Origin: Chlorogloeopsis fritschii
GTDB taxonomy: Bacteria; Cyanobacteriota; Cyanobacteriia; Cyanobacteriales; Nostocaceae
Length of the DNA stretch: 64,000 bases
Direction: 5' to 3' (one strand)
Assembly (NCBI RefSeq): GCF_043099315.1
Contig: NZ_CP170746.1
Part shown: positions 28,503 to 37,317 of the stretch, one piece after another
How the letters are laid out: each line of letters begins with the position of its first letter
Position numbering within the stretch: the first letter of the stretch is position 1
Made by a program: the position numbers and the translations under genes
The notes under the pieces: generated by a model
What the model was told of the DNA's origin: nothing
The model's database searches: none
What the model saw: the letters and a program-made list of their open reading frames with translations, nothing else

Positions 28503-29354
28503 TTAGCTTTCAAGCGCTTCTAACCAGGCTTGTAAATCAGTCATATCAGTAAAATCAAGCAAAGCTTCTCCTAAATTTTCCAATTGTTCTAAAGAAAGAG
28601 ATTCAACACGCTGACGAACCTCTTGAGGTAATTCTCCCACCCGACGATTTAATAGACGCAAAACGAGCGATTTTTCTCTTTGCAATCCTTCTTGTCGCCC
28701 TTCTTCCTTAATTTCCCGATAAACTCGTGTTTCTTGGAGCGTAATTCCTAACATTTCCTCTACCTCCCTTTGACTTTTACTCTCAAATTTGTACACCATT
28801 ATCGTTGTTAATAAATTTATTATGGCGCGATTTTCTGGTTGAGATGCTTCCTGTTGACTCCTTGTCAGCAAGTACCTTGCTTCCTCAGTGGTACGTTTTT
28901 CCTCTAGGGTAGTCAACACCATTAATGCCACCCAAACAGGTAAGGAGCGGATATCACCCAACTCATCCAAATATATCCGATGTACCTGGGGGCTTTCCAG
29001 TTGGCTGAGGTAGGGGTTTAGCTCGCTCTGTTCCAAGCTGCGGGATGGGTATATTATTACTATTTGTAAATTACTAAACCTGTCACGATTGCGGTAAAAG
29101 TACAGATATGATTCGGCAAACACCCTTTCGTATAGCCTTTCATCCTTCTGACACTGTACCTCGCAGAAATATACCACACCCGGCTGTTGATTTTCTGGTG
29201 GTAAAAACACTCCATCAATCTCAAATTTCGGTTCTTTGACTGCTACCGAATCAAATCTGTATTCGTCTGCATTTGCTGGGGGATTTGTCAATAATTCAAA
29301 TAGTAAATTTGGGGATTGTTGAAATAACTTATAAAAAATCGAATCTCGACGCAT
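28503..29354 (-). CDS. Rpn family / DUF2887-DUF4351 PD-(D/E)XK nuclease-like protein
   Basis: The protein has 283 aa. The N-terminal half carries the DUF2887 pattern (FYKLFQQSPNLLFELL) with a PD-(D/E)XK core: FEIDGVFLPP and VVYFCEVQCQKDE. The C-terminal 60 residues (LVLRLLNRRVGELPQEVRQR and the following helices) match DUF4351, separated by a charged linker (EIKEEGRQEGLQREKS). These are recombination-promoting nuclease or transposase-derived proteins, very numerous in filamentous cyanobacteria. Catalytic D, E and Q residues are present, so it may be active. It is convergent with the broken binding-protein gene, with 11 bp between the stops. Confidence 0.88.
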   Translation of the reverse strand: MRRDSIFYKLFQQSPNLLFELLTNPPANADEYRFDSVAVKEPKFEIDGVFLPPENQQPGVVYFCEVQCQKDERLYERVFAESYLYFYRNRDRFSNLQIVIIYPSRSLEQSELNPYLSQLESPQVHRIYLDELGDIRSLPVWVALMVLTTLEEKRTTEEARYLLTRSQQEASQPENRAIINLLTTIMVYKFESKSQREVEEMLGITLQETRVYREIKEEGRQEGLQREKSLVLRLLNRRVGELPQEVRQRVESLSLEQLENLGEALLDFTDMTDLQAWLEALES

Positions 29355-29606
29355 GAAAAGTCTGCTAAATCCGCACAGTCATCAAAAACTTACCATTGAG
29401 TATCTTAATCCTCAAGTGCGATCGCAATACGAGCGTAGGTTAGTTGAAACAGAGTGAAACCCCACAAAAATAATACAAATCAACTCTTAGCTACTAAGCA
29501 ATCACTCATAACAAATCCCTTTATGAGAATTCTTATCATTTAACGGTATTCTAAATAGAGAAGCAAATTATGAAATCAGTGTAGTGCTTCAGAAAAAATC
29601 AACCAG

Positions 29607-30317
29607 ATGATCGCGCTATGGCTCTCAAAAGTTCTTGCAAAAAGTTTCAGGATTCTCCTTGCCGTTACATTAGTCAGTACTACATTTGCTGCGATCGCAT
29701 CCGCAGAGCAGCCCGGTTCTAGTAATGAACCTGAACTCCTGCAAACTGAGATTACACAGCAGGATCTTAAAATTATTGAGCAATTAGTGGCTATTGCTGA
29801 ACGTAACTCAGCTGAAGTGCTAGAAACCAAAGCTGCAATGGGATTAAATGCCTTTACAGATGTGGTTGCTCTCGAATTTTCTCCGTCTGTGGCTACGATT
29901 TCAACATCACCAGATGACTCATCAGAGCGCGAAAACAGTTTTTCTTTCACCATCACAATTGATCCGATTAAATTTATCAGTACTTTTGGGCAACTTCCTG
30001 TCTTACAAGCTCGTTGGAAACAAGCCAGACAGCAAAAAAGATTAGCGATCGTGCAATACTATGTTGCCTATATCCAAGCCCGTCAAGCTGCTCTGGTTGC
30101 AGCTTATCGAATGCAAAAATTTACTAGAGGTTCTCGCATTGCCAGCATTAGTTCCAGAACAACTTCTCGCGAGAACAATCATCTTGCTAATCCTGATTAT
30201 GTAGCGGCTGCAACATCTATGTTAGATACAAATACGCGCAAACGATTGGCATTAGAAGAATTAGCAGCTTGTGTAGGAATATCTGTGCAAGAATTGAGCG
30301 CTATGATTGACAAATAA
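29607..30317 (+). CDS. Exported TolC-like helical protein (hypothetical)
   Basis: The protein has 236 aa. The signal peptide is KSFRILLAVTLVSTTFAAIASA. The mature part has long helices (LKIIEQLVAIAERNSAEVLE) and YVAYIQARQAALVAAYRMQK, which resemble the helical hairpins of TolC-type outer-membrane efflux proteins, with a short strand-like segment (FSFTITIDPIKF) between. Full TolC proteins are about 400-500 aa and have two repeats, so this is about one repeat. It could be a truncated TolC or a separate cyanobacterial family. No transport genes adjoin. The function is unknown. Confidence 0.6.
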   Translation: MIALWLSKVLAKSFRILLAVTLVSTTFAAIASAEQPGSSNEPELLQTEITQQDLKIIEQLVAIAERNSAEVLETKAAMGLNAFTDVVALEFSPSVATISTSPDDSSERENSFSFTITIDPIKFISTFGQLPVLQARWKQARQQKRLAIVQYYVAYIQARQAALVAAYRMQKFTRGSRIASISSRTTSRENNHLANPDYVAAATSMLDTNTRKRLALEELAACVGISVQELSAMIDK

Positions 30318-30408
30318 TGTAATGTATTATTTTAGACTATTGCGGGTAAACTTAACACAGAAGATAAACTAAAGTGAAATCACGTCTGCTTAGGTATAAA
30401 ATCGCTCT

Positions 30409-31365
30409 ATGTCTTTAAAAATAGACCGTGGACTGTTTAAATATGATTTCATAGATTACCACGCAATTTTATGCGTTCCAGTGGATGCGGATGTGAAAGA
30501 AATCCGCAAACGATATTTAAAAATTGCCCGTTGCCTGCATCCCGATAGCTGTGCTGCAACTAACAATGCTGAAAAGCAACTAGCTAGCAATTTGTTGTCG
30601 AAGTTAGTGAATCCAGCCTACGAAAAGCTCTCTCAAGAAAAAAAACGTACAGAGTATATGATAGTGATGTCGCAAATGGGCAAGCGGCTACTGCAAGAAT
30701 CTACATCAATAGAACTGACTTCAGATGTAGCAAAAAATTTAGCAGGTACGCCTCATTTGGAACACACATATAAAAGTGCGATCGCTAAAATTGCCGAAAC
30801 TCAATACGACTCGTTAGAGAATCTATTGCAAGTTATTGGTTTAATTAGCGAGTTAAATTTAGTTTATTTAGTACGGAATGTGAGTAAACCAGCTGCTGCC
30901 CCACCACCAACAGCACCAGTAAAAAATCACACTACTCCTACACCAACAGTAAATCAAGCTGCCCCAGCACCTCCTCCCGCCCAGCCCAAGGAAGAATCGA
31001 TTGCGGTTCAATATATTCGCCGCTCCCAAGAATTAATTGCAAAAAATCAATTGGCACAAGCTGAGGTAGAATTACGAGATGCTTTGAAGTTAGAGCCAAA
31101 TAATAGTCGTTGCCATAGCTTGATCGGAATGCTGTATTTAAAGCAAAATCAAACCACGATGGCAAAAGTTCATCTTGATCGCGCCCTGCAATTAGATCCT
31201 TCTGACGAAACAGCGTTGGAGGGAAAACGTAAAATTGAAAAGATTTTGGGACAAAAACCCGGTAGCGCAAAGCCTGTGGCAACGCCATCTACTGGAGTTA
31301 AGCGATCGGATAAATCTGAGGGCGGCGGTTTATTTGGTGGTTTGTTTGGTGGGAAGAAAAAGTAA
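30409..31365 (+). CDS. J-domain protein with C-terminal TPRs
   Basis: The protein has 318 aa. Residues 14-75 are a DnaJ domain with an intact HPD triad (His44-Pro45-Asp46 in RCLHPDSC), so it can probably stimulate a DnaK ATPase. Then come a helical region, a Pro/Ala-rich linker (AAAPPPTAPVKN, about 163-200) and two TPR units (SQELIAKNQLAQAEVELRDA; YLKQNQTTMAKVHLDRALQL). The C-terminus is Gly-rich (GGGLFGGLFGGKKK). It is a likely cytoplasmic co-chaperone or assembly factor. Its stop overlaps the hisZ start (TAATG), so the two genes should be translationally coupled. Confidence 0.9.
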   Translation: MSLKIDRGLFKYDFIDYHAILCVPVDADVKEIRKRYLKIARCLHPDSCAATNNAEKQLASNLLSKLVNPAYEKLSQEKKRTEYMIVMSQMGKRLLQESTSIELTSDVAKNLAGTPHLEHTYKSAIAKIAETQYDSLENLLQVIGLISELNLVYLVRNVSKPAAAPPPTAPVKNHTTPTPTVNQAAPAPPPAQPKEESIAVQYIRRSQELIAKNQLAQAEVELRDALKLEPNNSRCHSLIGMLYLKQNQTTMAKVHLDRALQLDPSDETALEGKRKIEKILGQKPGSAKPVATPSTGVKRSDKSEGGGLFGGLFGGKKK

Positions 31366-32576
31366 TGGTATATCAACCACCAGCGGGAGCCAGGGATTTA
31401 TTACCCCTAGATGTGGCTCAAAAACGCTGGATTGAAGAAAGACTGCAGCAGATATTTCACCGTTGGGGATATCACAGAATTATTACCTCAACGCTAGAGC
31501 GCATGGATACATTGATGGCAGGAGGTGCAATTCAAAGACAGGCAGTAATTCAATTACAAAATTCTGAAGACGAAGAACTAGGGCTACGTCCGGAATTAAC
31601 AGCGTCAATCGCGCGTACTGCTGTTACCCGCATGGCAGGTGCTACTCTGCCACAACGTCTATACTACAATGCCAATGTTTTCCAGCGTCCGCAAGATTAT
31701 CGACACAATCAACCGCAGGAATTTTATCAAGCTGGAGTAGAGTTGTTGGGTGGTAGCGGCTTACTCGCTGATGCGGAAGTGTTGCTGTTAATTGCAGACT
31801 GTTTGCAAGCACTCTCTCTCAACCGTTGGCACATAATTTTAGGCGAAGCAGGAATTATCCGATCGCTCCTAGAAGTGTTTCCCACTCATTTACGCAATCA
31901 AATCCGCCATGCGATCGCCCATCTCGATCGGGTAAGTATAGATAATTTACCCTTGAGTGAAGAATTGCGGGAACGCGCCCGCATTATCTTAGATCTACGT
32001 GGCAAGAGTAGTAATGTTCTGCAAAAAGTCAGCAGTCTAGATTTAGATCCATTGCAGCAAGAAAGGGTCAATAACCTGAAATCTTTGCTAGAGTTACTTG
32101 AAAATCGGGGAAATTTTCCGCTCATTCTCGATCTGAGCCTGATCCAAACCTTTGACTACTACACTGGCATATCTTTTGAAATAGTCAGCGAAACCGAAAC
32201 TGGAGCGCGAGTATTAGGAAGGGGTGGTCGCTACGATCAACTTTTGGAACTATATCATCCTCAAGGTCAAAACATACCCGGAATTGGTTTTGTTTTTTTT
32301 ATTGAAGATTTATACCAAGCGATCTCCGATTCAGTGCAATTACCACAAACTATCCCAGCAACCAACTGGTTAGTTGTCGCAGAAAGCAAGAGTGCATACG
32401 CTGCTGCCTTTGCTTACGCTCAAAAACTACGCGATTCTGCTCATCTGGTAAGAGTAGAGATGGATTTGGGAGCAAAGGATGCAGACACGATTCGACAGTA
32501 TGCACGCGATCGCAGCATTGCTCAAATTGCTTGGGTAAAATCTGATTGTTCAACCACGATCGAATCAATAATATAG
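31365..32576 (+). CDS. hisZ: ATP phosphoribosyltransferase regulatory subunit
   Basis: The protein has 403 aa. It is a class II aminoacyl-tRNA-synthetase-like catalytic core without tRNA ligase function: PPAGARDLLP at the start, LRPELTASIART (motif 2-like), RLYYNANVFQRPQDYRHNQPQ, and FDYYTGISFEI with VLGRGGRYDQLL (motif 3 region). These are the features of HisZ, which partners short HisG in histidine biosynthesis. A true HisRS would carry a C-terminal anticodon-binding domain with different signatures; the end here is VESKSAYAAAFAYAQKLRD-like and short. The ATG shares its A with the stop of the upstream J-domain gene. hisG is not in the window. Confidence 0.92.
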   Translation: MVYQPPAGARDLLPLDVAQKRWIEERLQQIFHRWGYHRIITSTLERMDTLMAGGAIQRQAVIQLQNSEDEELGLRPELTASIARTAVTRMAGATLPQRLYYNANVFQRPQDYRHNQPQEFYQAGVELLGGSGLLADAEVLLLIADCLQALSLNRWHIILGEAGIIRSLLEVFPTHLRNQIRHAIAHLDRVSIDNLPLSEELRERARIILDLRGKSSNVLQKVSSLDLDPLQQERVNNLKSLLELLENRGNFPLILDLSLIQTFDYYTGISFEIVSETETGARVLGRGGRYDQLLELYHPQGQNIPGIGFVFFIEDLYQAISDSVQLPQTIPATNWLVVAESKSAYAAAFAYAQKLRDSAHLVRVEMDLGAKDADTIRQYARDRSIAQIAWVKSDCSTTIESII

Positions 32577-32688
32577 ATTCTGCGTACCTGTAGGAGACAA
32601 TGTGGCATTTTGGCAACTTTTCATCCTCACAAGAGTTTAAGTTAGTCGCATAAATGCCCTTCTATAGTGAATTACGAAAACCTCCTCG

Positions 32689-32716
32689 CCCCGGTTGCCA
32701 GCCGGGGTATTTTATT
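32689..32716 (+). terminator. Rho-independent-type terminator downstream of hisZ
   Basis: CCCCGG (32689-32694), a 7-nt loop, then CCGGGG (32702-32707), followed by tattttatt. This GC-rich stem with a T-rich tail lies about 110 bp after the hisZ stop. Confidence 0.7.
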
Positions 32717-32770
32717 GCAGCAGACTCCTATGAACTACAGTTCACGAGCAAGTACGAAAATTTGCTTTCT

Positions 32771-32857
32771 CTAGCCTCTAGCCCCTAGCCCCTAGCCCCT
32801 AGCCCCCAGCCCCTAGCCCCTAGCCCCCAGCCCCCAGCCCCTAGCCCCTAGCCCCTA
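32771..32857. repeat. Heptamer tandem array (CTAGCCC / CAGCCCC)
   Basis: About twelve consecutive 7-bp units, ctagccc with cagcccc variants, give a short tandemly repeated repetitive sequence. The same unit appears singly at 37170-37190 (ggggctaggggctagg) and near 56524. It lies in an 800-bp gap with no supported gene. A 24-codon frame near 32965 (VITKNVIAKVQLVNIDEDDR) is not recognised. Confidence 0.85.
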
Positions 32858-33182
32858 TTTTCAGGTGATATCTCCTGCCAAATTGCCAGATTCTAGCAAA
32901 CTACTCCTGTTTTCTCTGTGTTGTTTTGTAGATGGAATTAAACAGATCATTTAGGGAGCATCTTGTGATTACTAAAAATGTGATTGCTAAGGTACAACTT
33001 GTGAACATCGACGAAGATGATCGTGGCAGTGGTAGATAAGGAGAAGAGTAATGTCAGATTTATAAACAATGTTTATAATCAATTTTTTAATTTCAGGTGT
33101 GCGTAAAATAGGCATCACAAAACACTATATATTTCCAGAGAAGACCAGAACTCATCCTCTTGAGTCTTCTGATCATCGATTT

Positions 33183-33232
33183 ATTGACATCCTCCCCCAC
33201 ACAAAGGGTTACTATTTGTGGGGTATTCTCCC
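33183..33232. mobile_element. Possible right-end remnant of an IS200/IS605-type element
   Basis: The stretch ttgacatcctcccccacaca then ggttac then tttgtggggtattctccc forms an imperfect hairpin. Its layout resembles the transposon ends next to tnpB genes in many cyanobacteria (gacatcctcccc - palindrome - gggattc). No tnpB remains here, so at most it is a solo end. Confidence 0.35.
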
Positions 33233-33384
33233 ACAACCAATTCGCTGAACAATATTTTTGCTCGTGACTAGTACAGCAGGAAAGGTTTTGAAGTCATGAT
33301 TCAGGCAGAAGTCATCCCATTAGCTTGTGTGTAACGTAAGACTAATGCTGTTGCATTTAGGGTTACTCAACGGGAAATATCAAA

Positions 33385-34044
33385 ATGACATTACAAGGTG
33401 TAATTTTAGATATAGATGGGACGCTTGTTTTAAGCAATGATGCTCATGCCGAAGCCTGGGTTGAAGCTTTTAAAAAATTTGGTCATCAGATCGAGTTTGA
33501 ACAAGTTCGCCCTATGATTGGCATGGGAGGCGACAAAATAATTCCTAAGTTGGTGCCAGGGCTTTCTAGTGAGGAAGGTGAGGGAAAAAAACTTGCCGAC
33601 TACCGCAAAGAACTTTTTCTCAACAAATATGCATCAACTATTACTCCTGCCAATGGAGCACGAGAGCTATTGTTAAAGATGCAGGATGAAGGTTTAAGGC
33701 TAGTTGTAGCCAGTTCAGCGAAAAGTGAAGAACTTTCTGTCTTACTTAAAATTGCTGAAATAGATGATTTGCTTGAGGAAACCACAACATCAAGCGATGC
33801 AGACTCTTCTAAGCCAGATCCCGATATTGTCAAAGCAGCTCTGAATAAGTCTCAGTTGCAGCCCGATCGCGTTATCATGCTTGGCGATACTCCATACGAT
33901 ATCGAGTCGGCAAATGCGGTTGGAGTAGATGTAATAGCTTTTCGTTGCGGTGGTTTTGACGATAACCAACTTGCAAAGGCAATTGCCATCTATGACGATC
34001 CAGCTGAGTTGTTGGCGCAGTACGATCATTCACCCATAAGCTAA
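33385..34044 (+). CDS. HAD-superfamily hydrolase (beta-phosphoglucomutase/phosphatase-like)
   Basis: The protein has 219 aa. HAD motif I is ILDIDGTLV (Asp9 nucleophile, Asp11 acid), motif II is VVASSAKSEE, motif III is the Lys in SKPDPDIV, and motif IV is MLGDTPYDIESA. A helical cap (C1 type) lies between motifs I and II. This fits the phosphoglycolate-phosphatase or beta-phosphoglucomutase-like branch, acting on small phosphorylated sugars or acids. The true substrate is not evident. There is no signal peptide, so it should be cytoplasmic. It is monocistronic. Confidence 0.92.
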   Translation: MTLQGVILDIDGTLVLSNDAHAEAWVEAFKKFGHQIEFEQVRPMIGMGGDKIIPKLVPGLSSEEGEGKKLADYRKELFLNKYASTITPANGARELLLKMQDEGLRLVVASSAKSEELSVLLKIAEIDDLLEETTTSSDADSSKPDPDIVKAALNKSQLQPDRVIMLGDTPYDIESANAVGVDVIAFRCGGFDDNQLAKAIAIYDDPAELLAQYDHSPIS

Positions 34045-34129
34045 AAAGGCGATGATTAGGGTTTCTTCCCAATCATCGCTTTAGTACCCTTATCACATTC
34101 CTGATAAACTTTTCACCCCAGAAATAGAA

Positions 34130-34540
34130 CTATACAGCACCAGGGCCTCTTCCACGTTCGTCGCTCTCCATTGTGAGTTCGCCTTCTTTGTCTTCGTTTA
34201 CCTCTGCTAATTCCTCAACCCGATGTGCAGTGTCTGCTTGGGCTTCTTGGCGCGCATCACCTGGTACTTCGTAGTACATTTCTGGTTCAACAGCGTAGTT
34301 ATTTAACAAACCTTCTTTATCTACTGTATAACCGTCCGTAGTACGGATGCTGTCGCCGGGATGAGTTTGATCGTCAGTAGACGCACCTGCTTCTCTTTGC
34401 TCTGTAGGTAGTGTTTTATAAAGTTCCCCTTCTCTTTCTTTACGGGCAGCGGTTTCAGCAGGAATTATATGTCTATCGTATTCATCTACCTTAGCACGCT
34501 CGGAGCTATCTACTGCTTTGTTATAATTTTCATTAGTCAT
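34130..34540 (-). CDS. Conserved hydrophilic cyanobacterial protein (unknown function)
   Basis: The protein has 136 aa, strongly acidic and almost without hydrophobic residues. It is rich in E, D, T and R (KAVDSSERAKVDEYDRHIIP; EPEMYYEVPGDARQEAQAD). Its composition suggests an intrinsically disordered, perhaps stress-related protein. No domain was recognised. gaacaat and gag-like purines precede the ATG. It stands alone, facing the HAD gene. Confidence 0.65.
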   Translation of the reverse strand: MTNENYNKAVDSSERAKVDEYDRHIIPAETAARKEREGELYKTLPTEQREAGASTDDQTHPGDSIRTTDGYTVDKEGLLNNYAVEPEMYYEVPGDARQEAQADTAHRVEELAEVNEDKEGELTMESDERGRGPGAV

Positions 34541-35039
34541 AATTTATTGTTCTCCTAAAAAATCTGCTCAAATCAATGTCAATTCGAGAACTAGATTAGG
34601 TTTTTTAGTAATATGAAATCCACTGTCTTAAGGAGTGTTTTAATTACTAAGTTGACTTATTTAATCTATCTTTGGATATACTCTTGAGTCAAAAATATTA
34701 TGGTGTAGTTGTTTTTTTATTTTATGTAGCTCTTGTCATTAAGTATTAGAATTTATTTTTTATAAAAAAATACTTATTTATTTTATTTATATTAATTAAT
34801 CTATTAAAAAATTGGTCAGGCATAAATGGTTCATTATACCTGACCTGGAACACTCAACTAAATAAAGATGTGTAAATACAGGAGCTTCCTTTTAAAGCAT
34901 TATTTAGTTGCATACAACAGATAATTTGGGAATACCTCTACAGAGAGATAAATTTGTAGAGGTATAGAAGAGCTTTTTGTAAAACTGCGAGTAATTACAG
35001 TTATTAGGGTGAAATAAGAGTTGCTATTTAGACTTCTTA
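34541..35039. other. Intergenic AT-rich region with two hairpins
   Basis: No gene was found in this 500-bp gap. GGTCAGGCATAA near 34814 is imperfectly inverted as TTATACCTGACC up to about 34847. TACCTCTACA at 34933-34942 is perfectly inverted as TGTAGAGGTA at 34955-34964. The second lies about 75 bp beyond the stop of the minus-strand CAAD gene and may terminate it, though no T-run is obvious. The very AT-rich part at 34700-34800 may hold the promoter of the acidic protein gene. Confidence 0.5.
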
Positions 35040-35486
35040 CTACCCTAAAAACTGTTTTTTAATTAGATCAATTTCCGCAGCTAGTTCTTGTCTGGTTGAA
35101 GTTTTAACTAGATAACGAAAAGTAAACCAAGCTGCGTAACCAATGCCAATCAACTCAAATAGTGGCTGTGCAAGCGGAATATCGTTCACTGCATCCAGCA
35201 TTGCCAAAATAACTTTGACTGAAACAAGTGCCGCCAAAATCCAAGCTAAAGTGAACAGAGTTTGCTTGTATGTATTAAAAAATCTGTCTAGATATTCGGG
35301 AAAATTCTCAAAAAAGTCTGCGATTATTCTACTAATTTGTTGCCATTGATTTTCAGGCGATCGCGCTGGCGGTAACTTGGGTAAATTTTGATTATCTGCA
35401 CCTTCAATTGCAGCTACATCACTTGGTGATGCAGCTATATCACTTGGTGAGGAAATATCACCGTATTGTATTTTTTCAGCTTCCAT
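35040..35486 (-). CDS. CAAD-domain membrane protein
   Basis: The protein has 148 aa. An N-terminal disordered part with a repeated SPSDIAASPSDVAA-like motif is followed by the CAAD domain (cyanobacterial aminoacyl-tRNA-synthetase appended domain): FFENFPEYLDRFFNTYKQTL and two membrane helices (LAWILAALVSVKVILAML; PLFELIGIGYAAWFTFRYLV), then an amphipathic end. CAAD proteins anchor to thylakoid membranes; stand-alone forms such as this one are common and related to plant CURT1. A thylakoid location is family knowledge. It is monocistronic. Confidence 0.9.
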   Translation of the reverse strand: MEAEKIQYGDISSPSDIAASPSDVAAIEGADNQNLPKLPPARSPENQWQQISRIIADFFENFPEYLDRFFNTYKQTLFTLAWILAALVSVKVILAMLDAVNDIPLAQPLFELIGIGYAAWFTFRYLVKTSTRQELAAEIDLIKKQFLG

Positions 35487-35736
35487 AAAAATATCTCCTA
35501 TTTTTTGTAATAAAAGCTAAATTATCATGAAACAATTTTATTTGTATCACTTAATATTGATATTTCGACATTTGTATGCCTTATTTTCATCAAACTTTTG
35601 GCATAATGTTTATCTCTATCGTAAGTAATATTGATTCATAGTAAATCCCGTAAACTAAGTAAAAAGCGTCAAGATTTAAAGTATATAAAATTACAATTAA
35701 ATTAATATCAAAAAATGACTTTTAAAGTATAAACTA

Positions 35737-35771
35737 AGCCGAGCTTACACAACATTTGCGTAGACTCGGCT
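35737..35771 (-). terminator. Hairpin downstream of the 36-aa membrane-protein gene
   Basis: AGCCGAG (35737-35743) pairs with CTCGGCT (35765-35771). Reading the minus strand it comes about 48 nt after the stop at 35819 and is followed by ttagtttatact. This is terminator-like, but with a long loop. Confidence 0.45.
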
Positions 35772-35818
35772 AGAAAATATTTATTTTTCTTCTAAATGTT
35801 GTAAGAATTTTCTTGAGG

Positions 35819-35929
35819 TTATTTACGCTTGGTAGTGAATGCTGTAGTAAACATCATCAGTAAACCACTGATAATAATTACAATTGCAACTCCCCCCGTT
35901 ATCAAATCCAAAAGATTACTGTTGTCCAT
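35819..35929 (-). CDS. 36-aa single-helix membrane protein (unrecognised)
   Basis: Hand translation from ATG (complement of 35929-35927) gives 36 residues: a short polar start (MDNSNLLDLITGG), one membrane helix (VAIVIIISGLLMMFTTAFTT) and a basic end KRK. The frame has a clean start and stop and a downstream hairpin. Single-helix peptides of this size are common subunits of photosynthetic and NDH-1 complexes in cyanobacteria, but I cannot match it to a named subunit. It sits 43 bp past the stop of the CobO-like gene on the same strand, so it could be co-transcribed with it. Confidence 0.55.
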   Translation of the reverse strand: MDNSNLLDLITGGVAIVIIISGLLMMFTTAFTTKRK

Positions 35930-35972
35930 AATTATTTGTCCTGTATCAATAGTCAAATGACGATTGATTAAT

Positions 35973-37109
35973 TTAAAAATCTACTCCACGCTTCAGTTCT
36001 ACACCTTGATTTGCATAGTGCTTATGGCAGTATACCTCAGAGTGAATGCTAGCCAAATCGAAGTATGCAGGTTGATTTTGGCAGCGACCGGTAATGATAA
36101 TTTCAGTGTGAGGGGGTTTGCGGAGTAGGGCTTGAACAATTGGTTCTACAGGGAGTAGTTCCAAGTCAACAGTGGGGTTAAGTTCATCGAGGATAATTGT
36201 TTTGTAAATTCCGGAAGCGATCGCTGTTTTAGCGATTTCCCAACCTCGTTCAGCTTCTACGTAGTCTAATTCTTGTCGGGAGTTGCGCCAAACAATAGCA
36301 TCCCTACCACAGCGTTGATGATCCACCACATCTGGATAAGACTGCTGCAAAGCTGCCAGAGCTGCATCTTCTGTGTAGCCAGTACCACCTTTAAGCCACT
36401 GCATAATTAATACACGGGTGGAGCCTGGATGATTAATTCCCCTACCAATAGCTTGCAAAGCTTTCCCCAAGGCACTAGTAGATTTTCCTTTGCCTGCACC
36501 AGTATAAATTTCGATACCTTCTATTCCCTGGGCTTTGGCGATCGCGTGGTGATGGGGTTTCATTTCCGAGTGCAAATCCGCAATATCGAGTAACTTTTGC
36601 GGCGTACCACGCCCGGTAGCAATAATTTCTAAGTCGTGGGGTTTAGATTTAAGTGTTCGCACTACCTCATCTACTGGCAGCAAACCCAAATCTAGAACAG
36701 GGTTGATTTCATCTAAGACAACAACTGAATACAAACCAGAGGCGATCGCACCTTTTGCTACATCCCAACCCCGTGCCGCCTCATCTTTGTCAAAAGGCGT
36801 AATTTCATCTGGGCCAAAAAATTCTGCTCTACCGGTGCGAACTTGGTCGATTAAATGAGGAAATCCTCGCTGCAAAGCTGTAATAGCTCCATCTTCATCA
36901 TAATCTCGTTCTGGCCCTTTTAAAAACCGCAGTAGCAACACACGGTTGGAATAGCTCGGTGTATTTATCCCCAAGCCAATAGAGCGCAAAACGACTCCTA
37001 AAGCAGCTTGGGATTTACCTTTGCCTGCACCATCGTAAACGTGAATTTGTCCTGTAACCCGTTGTTGACGCACTTGCGCTGTACGAATCCCGATGCCGTT
37101 CCTTGTCAT
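35973..37109 (-). CDS. Tandem-domain CobO/BtuR-like cob(I)alamin adenosyltransferase-family protein
   Basis: The protein has 378 aa, made of two similar P-loop domains. Domain 1 has Walker A GAGKGKS at 27-33 and a VVVLDEINPVLDLGLLPVDE Walker-B-like segment. Domain 2 has GAGKGKS at 204-210 and TIILDELNPTVDLELLPVEP. Each also has RTGR/GRD, AxRGWxxAK, EIIATGRG or EIIITGRC and HSEMK or HSEVY motifs. Single-domain CobO/CobA (about 200 aa) transfers adenosyl from ATP to Co(I) corrinoid; this is two copies in one chain. Whether both sites work, or whether the protein has another role, is unknown. No cobalamin gene or riboswitch is next to it. Confidence 0.88.
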   Translation of the reverse strand: MTRNGIGIRTAQVRQQRVTGQIHVYDGAGKGKSQAALGVVLRSIGLGINTPSYSNRVLLLRFLKGPERDYDEDGAITALQRGFPHLIDQVRTGRAEFFGPDEITPFDKDEAARGWDVAKGAIASGLYSVVVLDEINPVLDLGLLPVDEVVRTLKSKPHDLEIIATGRGTPQKLLDIADLHSEMKPHHHAIAKAQGIEGIEIYTGAGKGKSTSALGKALQAIGRGINHPGSTRVLIMQWLKGGTGYTEDAALAALQQSYPDVVDHQRCGRDAIVWRNSRQELDYVEAERGWEIAKTAIASGIYKTIILDELNPTVDLELLPVEPIVQALLRKPPHTEIIITGRCQNQPAYFDLASIHSEVYCHKHYANQGVELKRGVDF

Positions 37110-37317
37110 CTCACTAAAAGCTCTAAGAGTAGCAGTCTTTAATCTTACCCAAGGTTTTGTCGAATCAGCTAGGGGCTAGGGGCTAGGAACTCGGTACTAG
37201 GGATTGGGAATTAAGAAATTCTAGTACCCAATCCCCGATACTTAGAATGATTGCCCTCATCAATTGACTATCTTGCGGCTATACTTTCTTCAGTCAGATC
37301 TGGAAAGTTACTTAGTT

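Noticed and set aside
32771..32857. Possible CRISPR-like array
   Set aside because: The units are 7 bp with no spacers; this is a simple heptamer array.
35040..37109. Cobalamin riboswitch upstream of the CobO-like gene
   Set aside because: The 150 bp before 37109 (complement) hold ctaggggctagg repeats and no B12-box-like GCCACTG motif that I could find.
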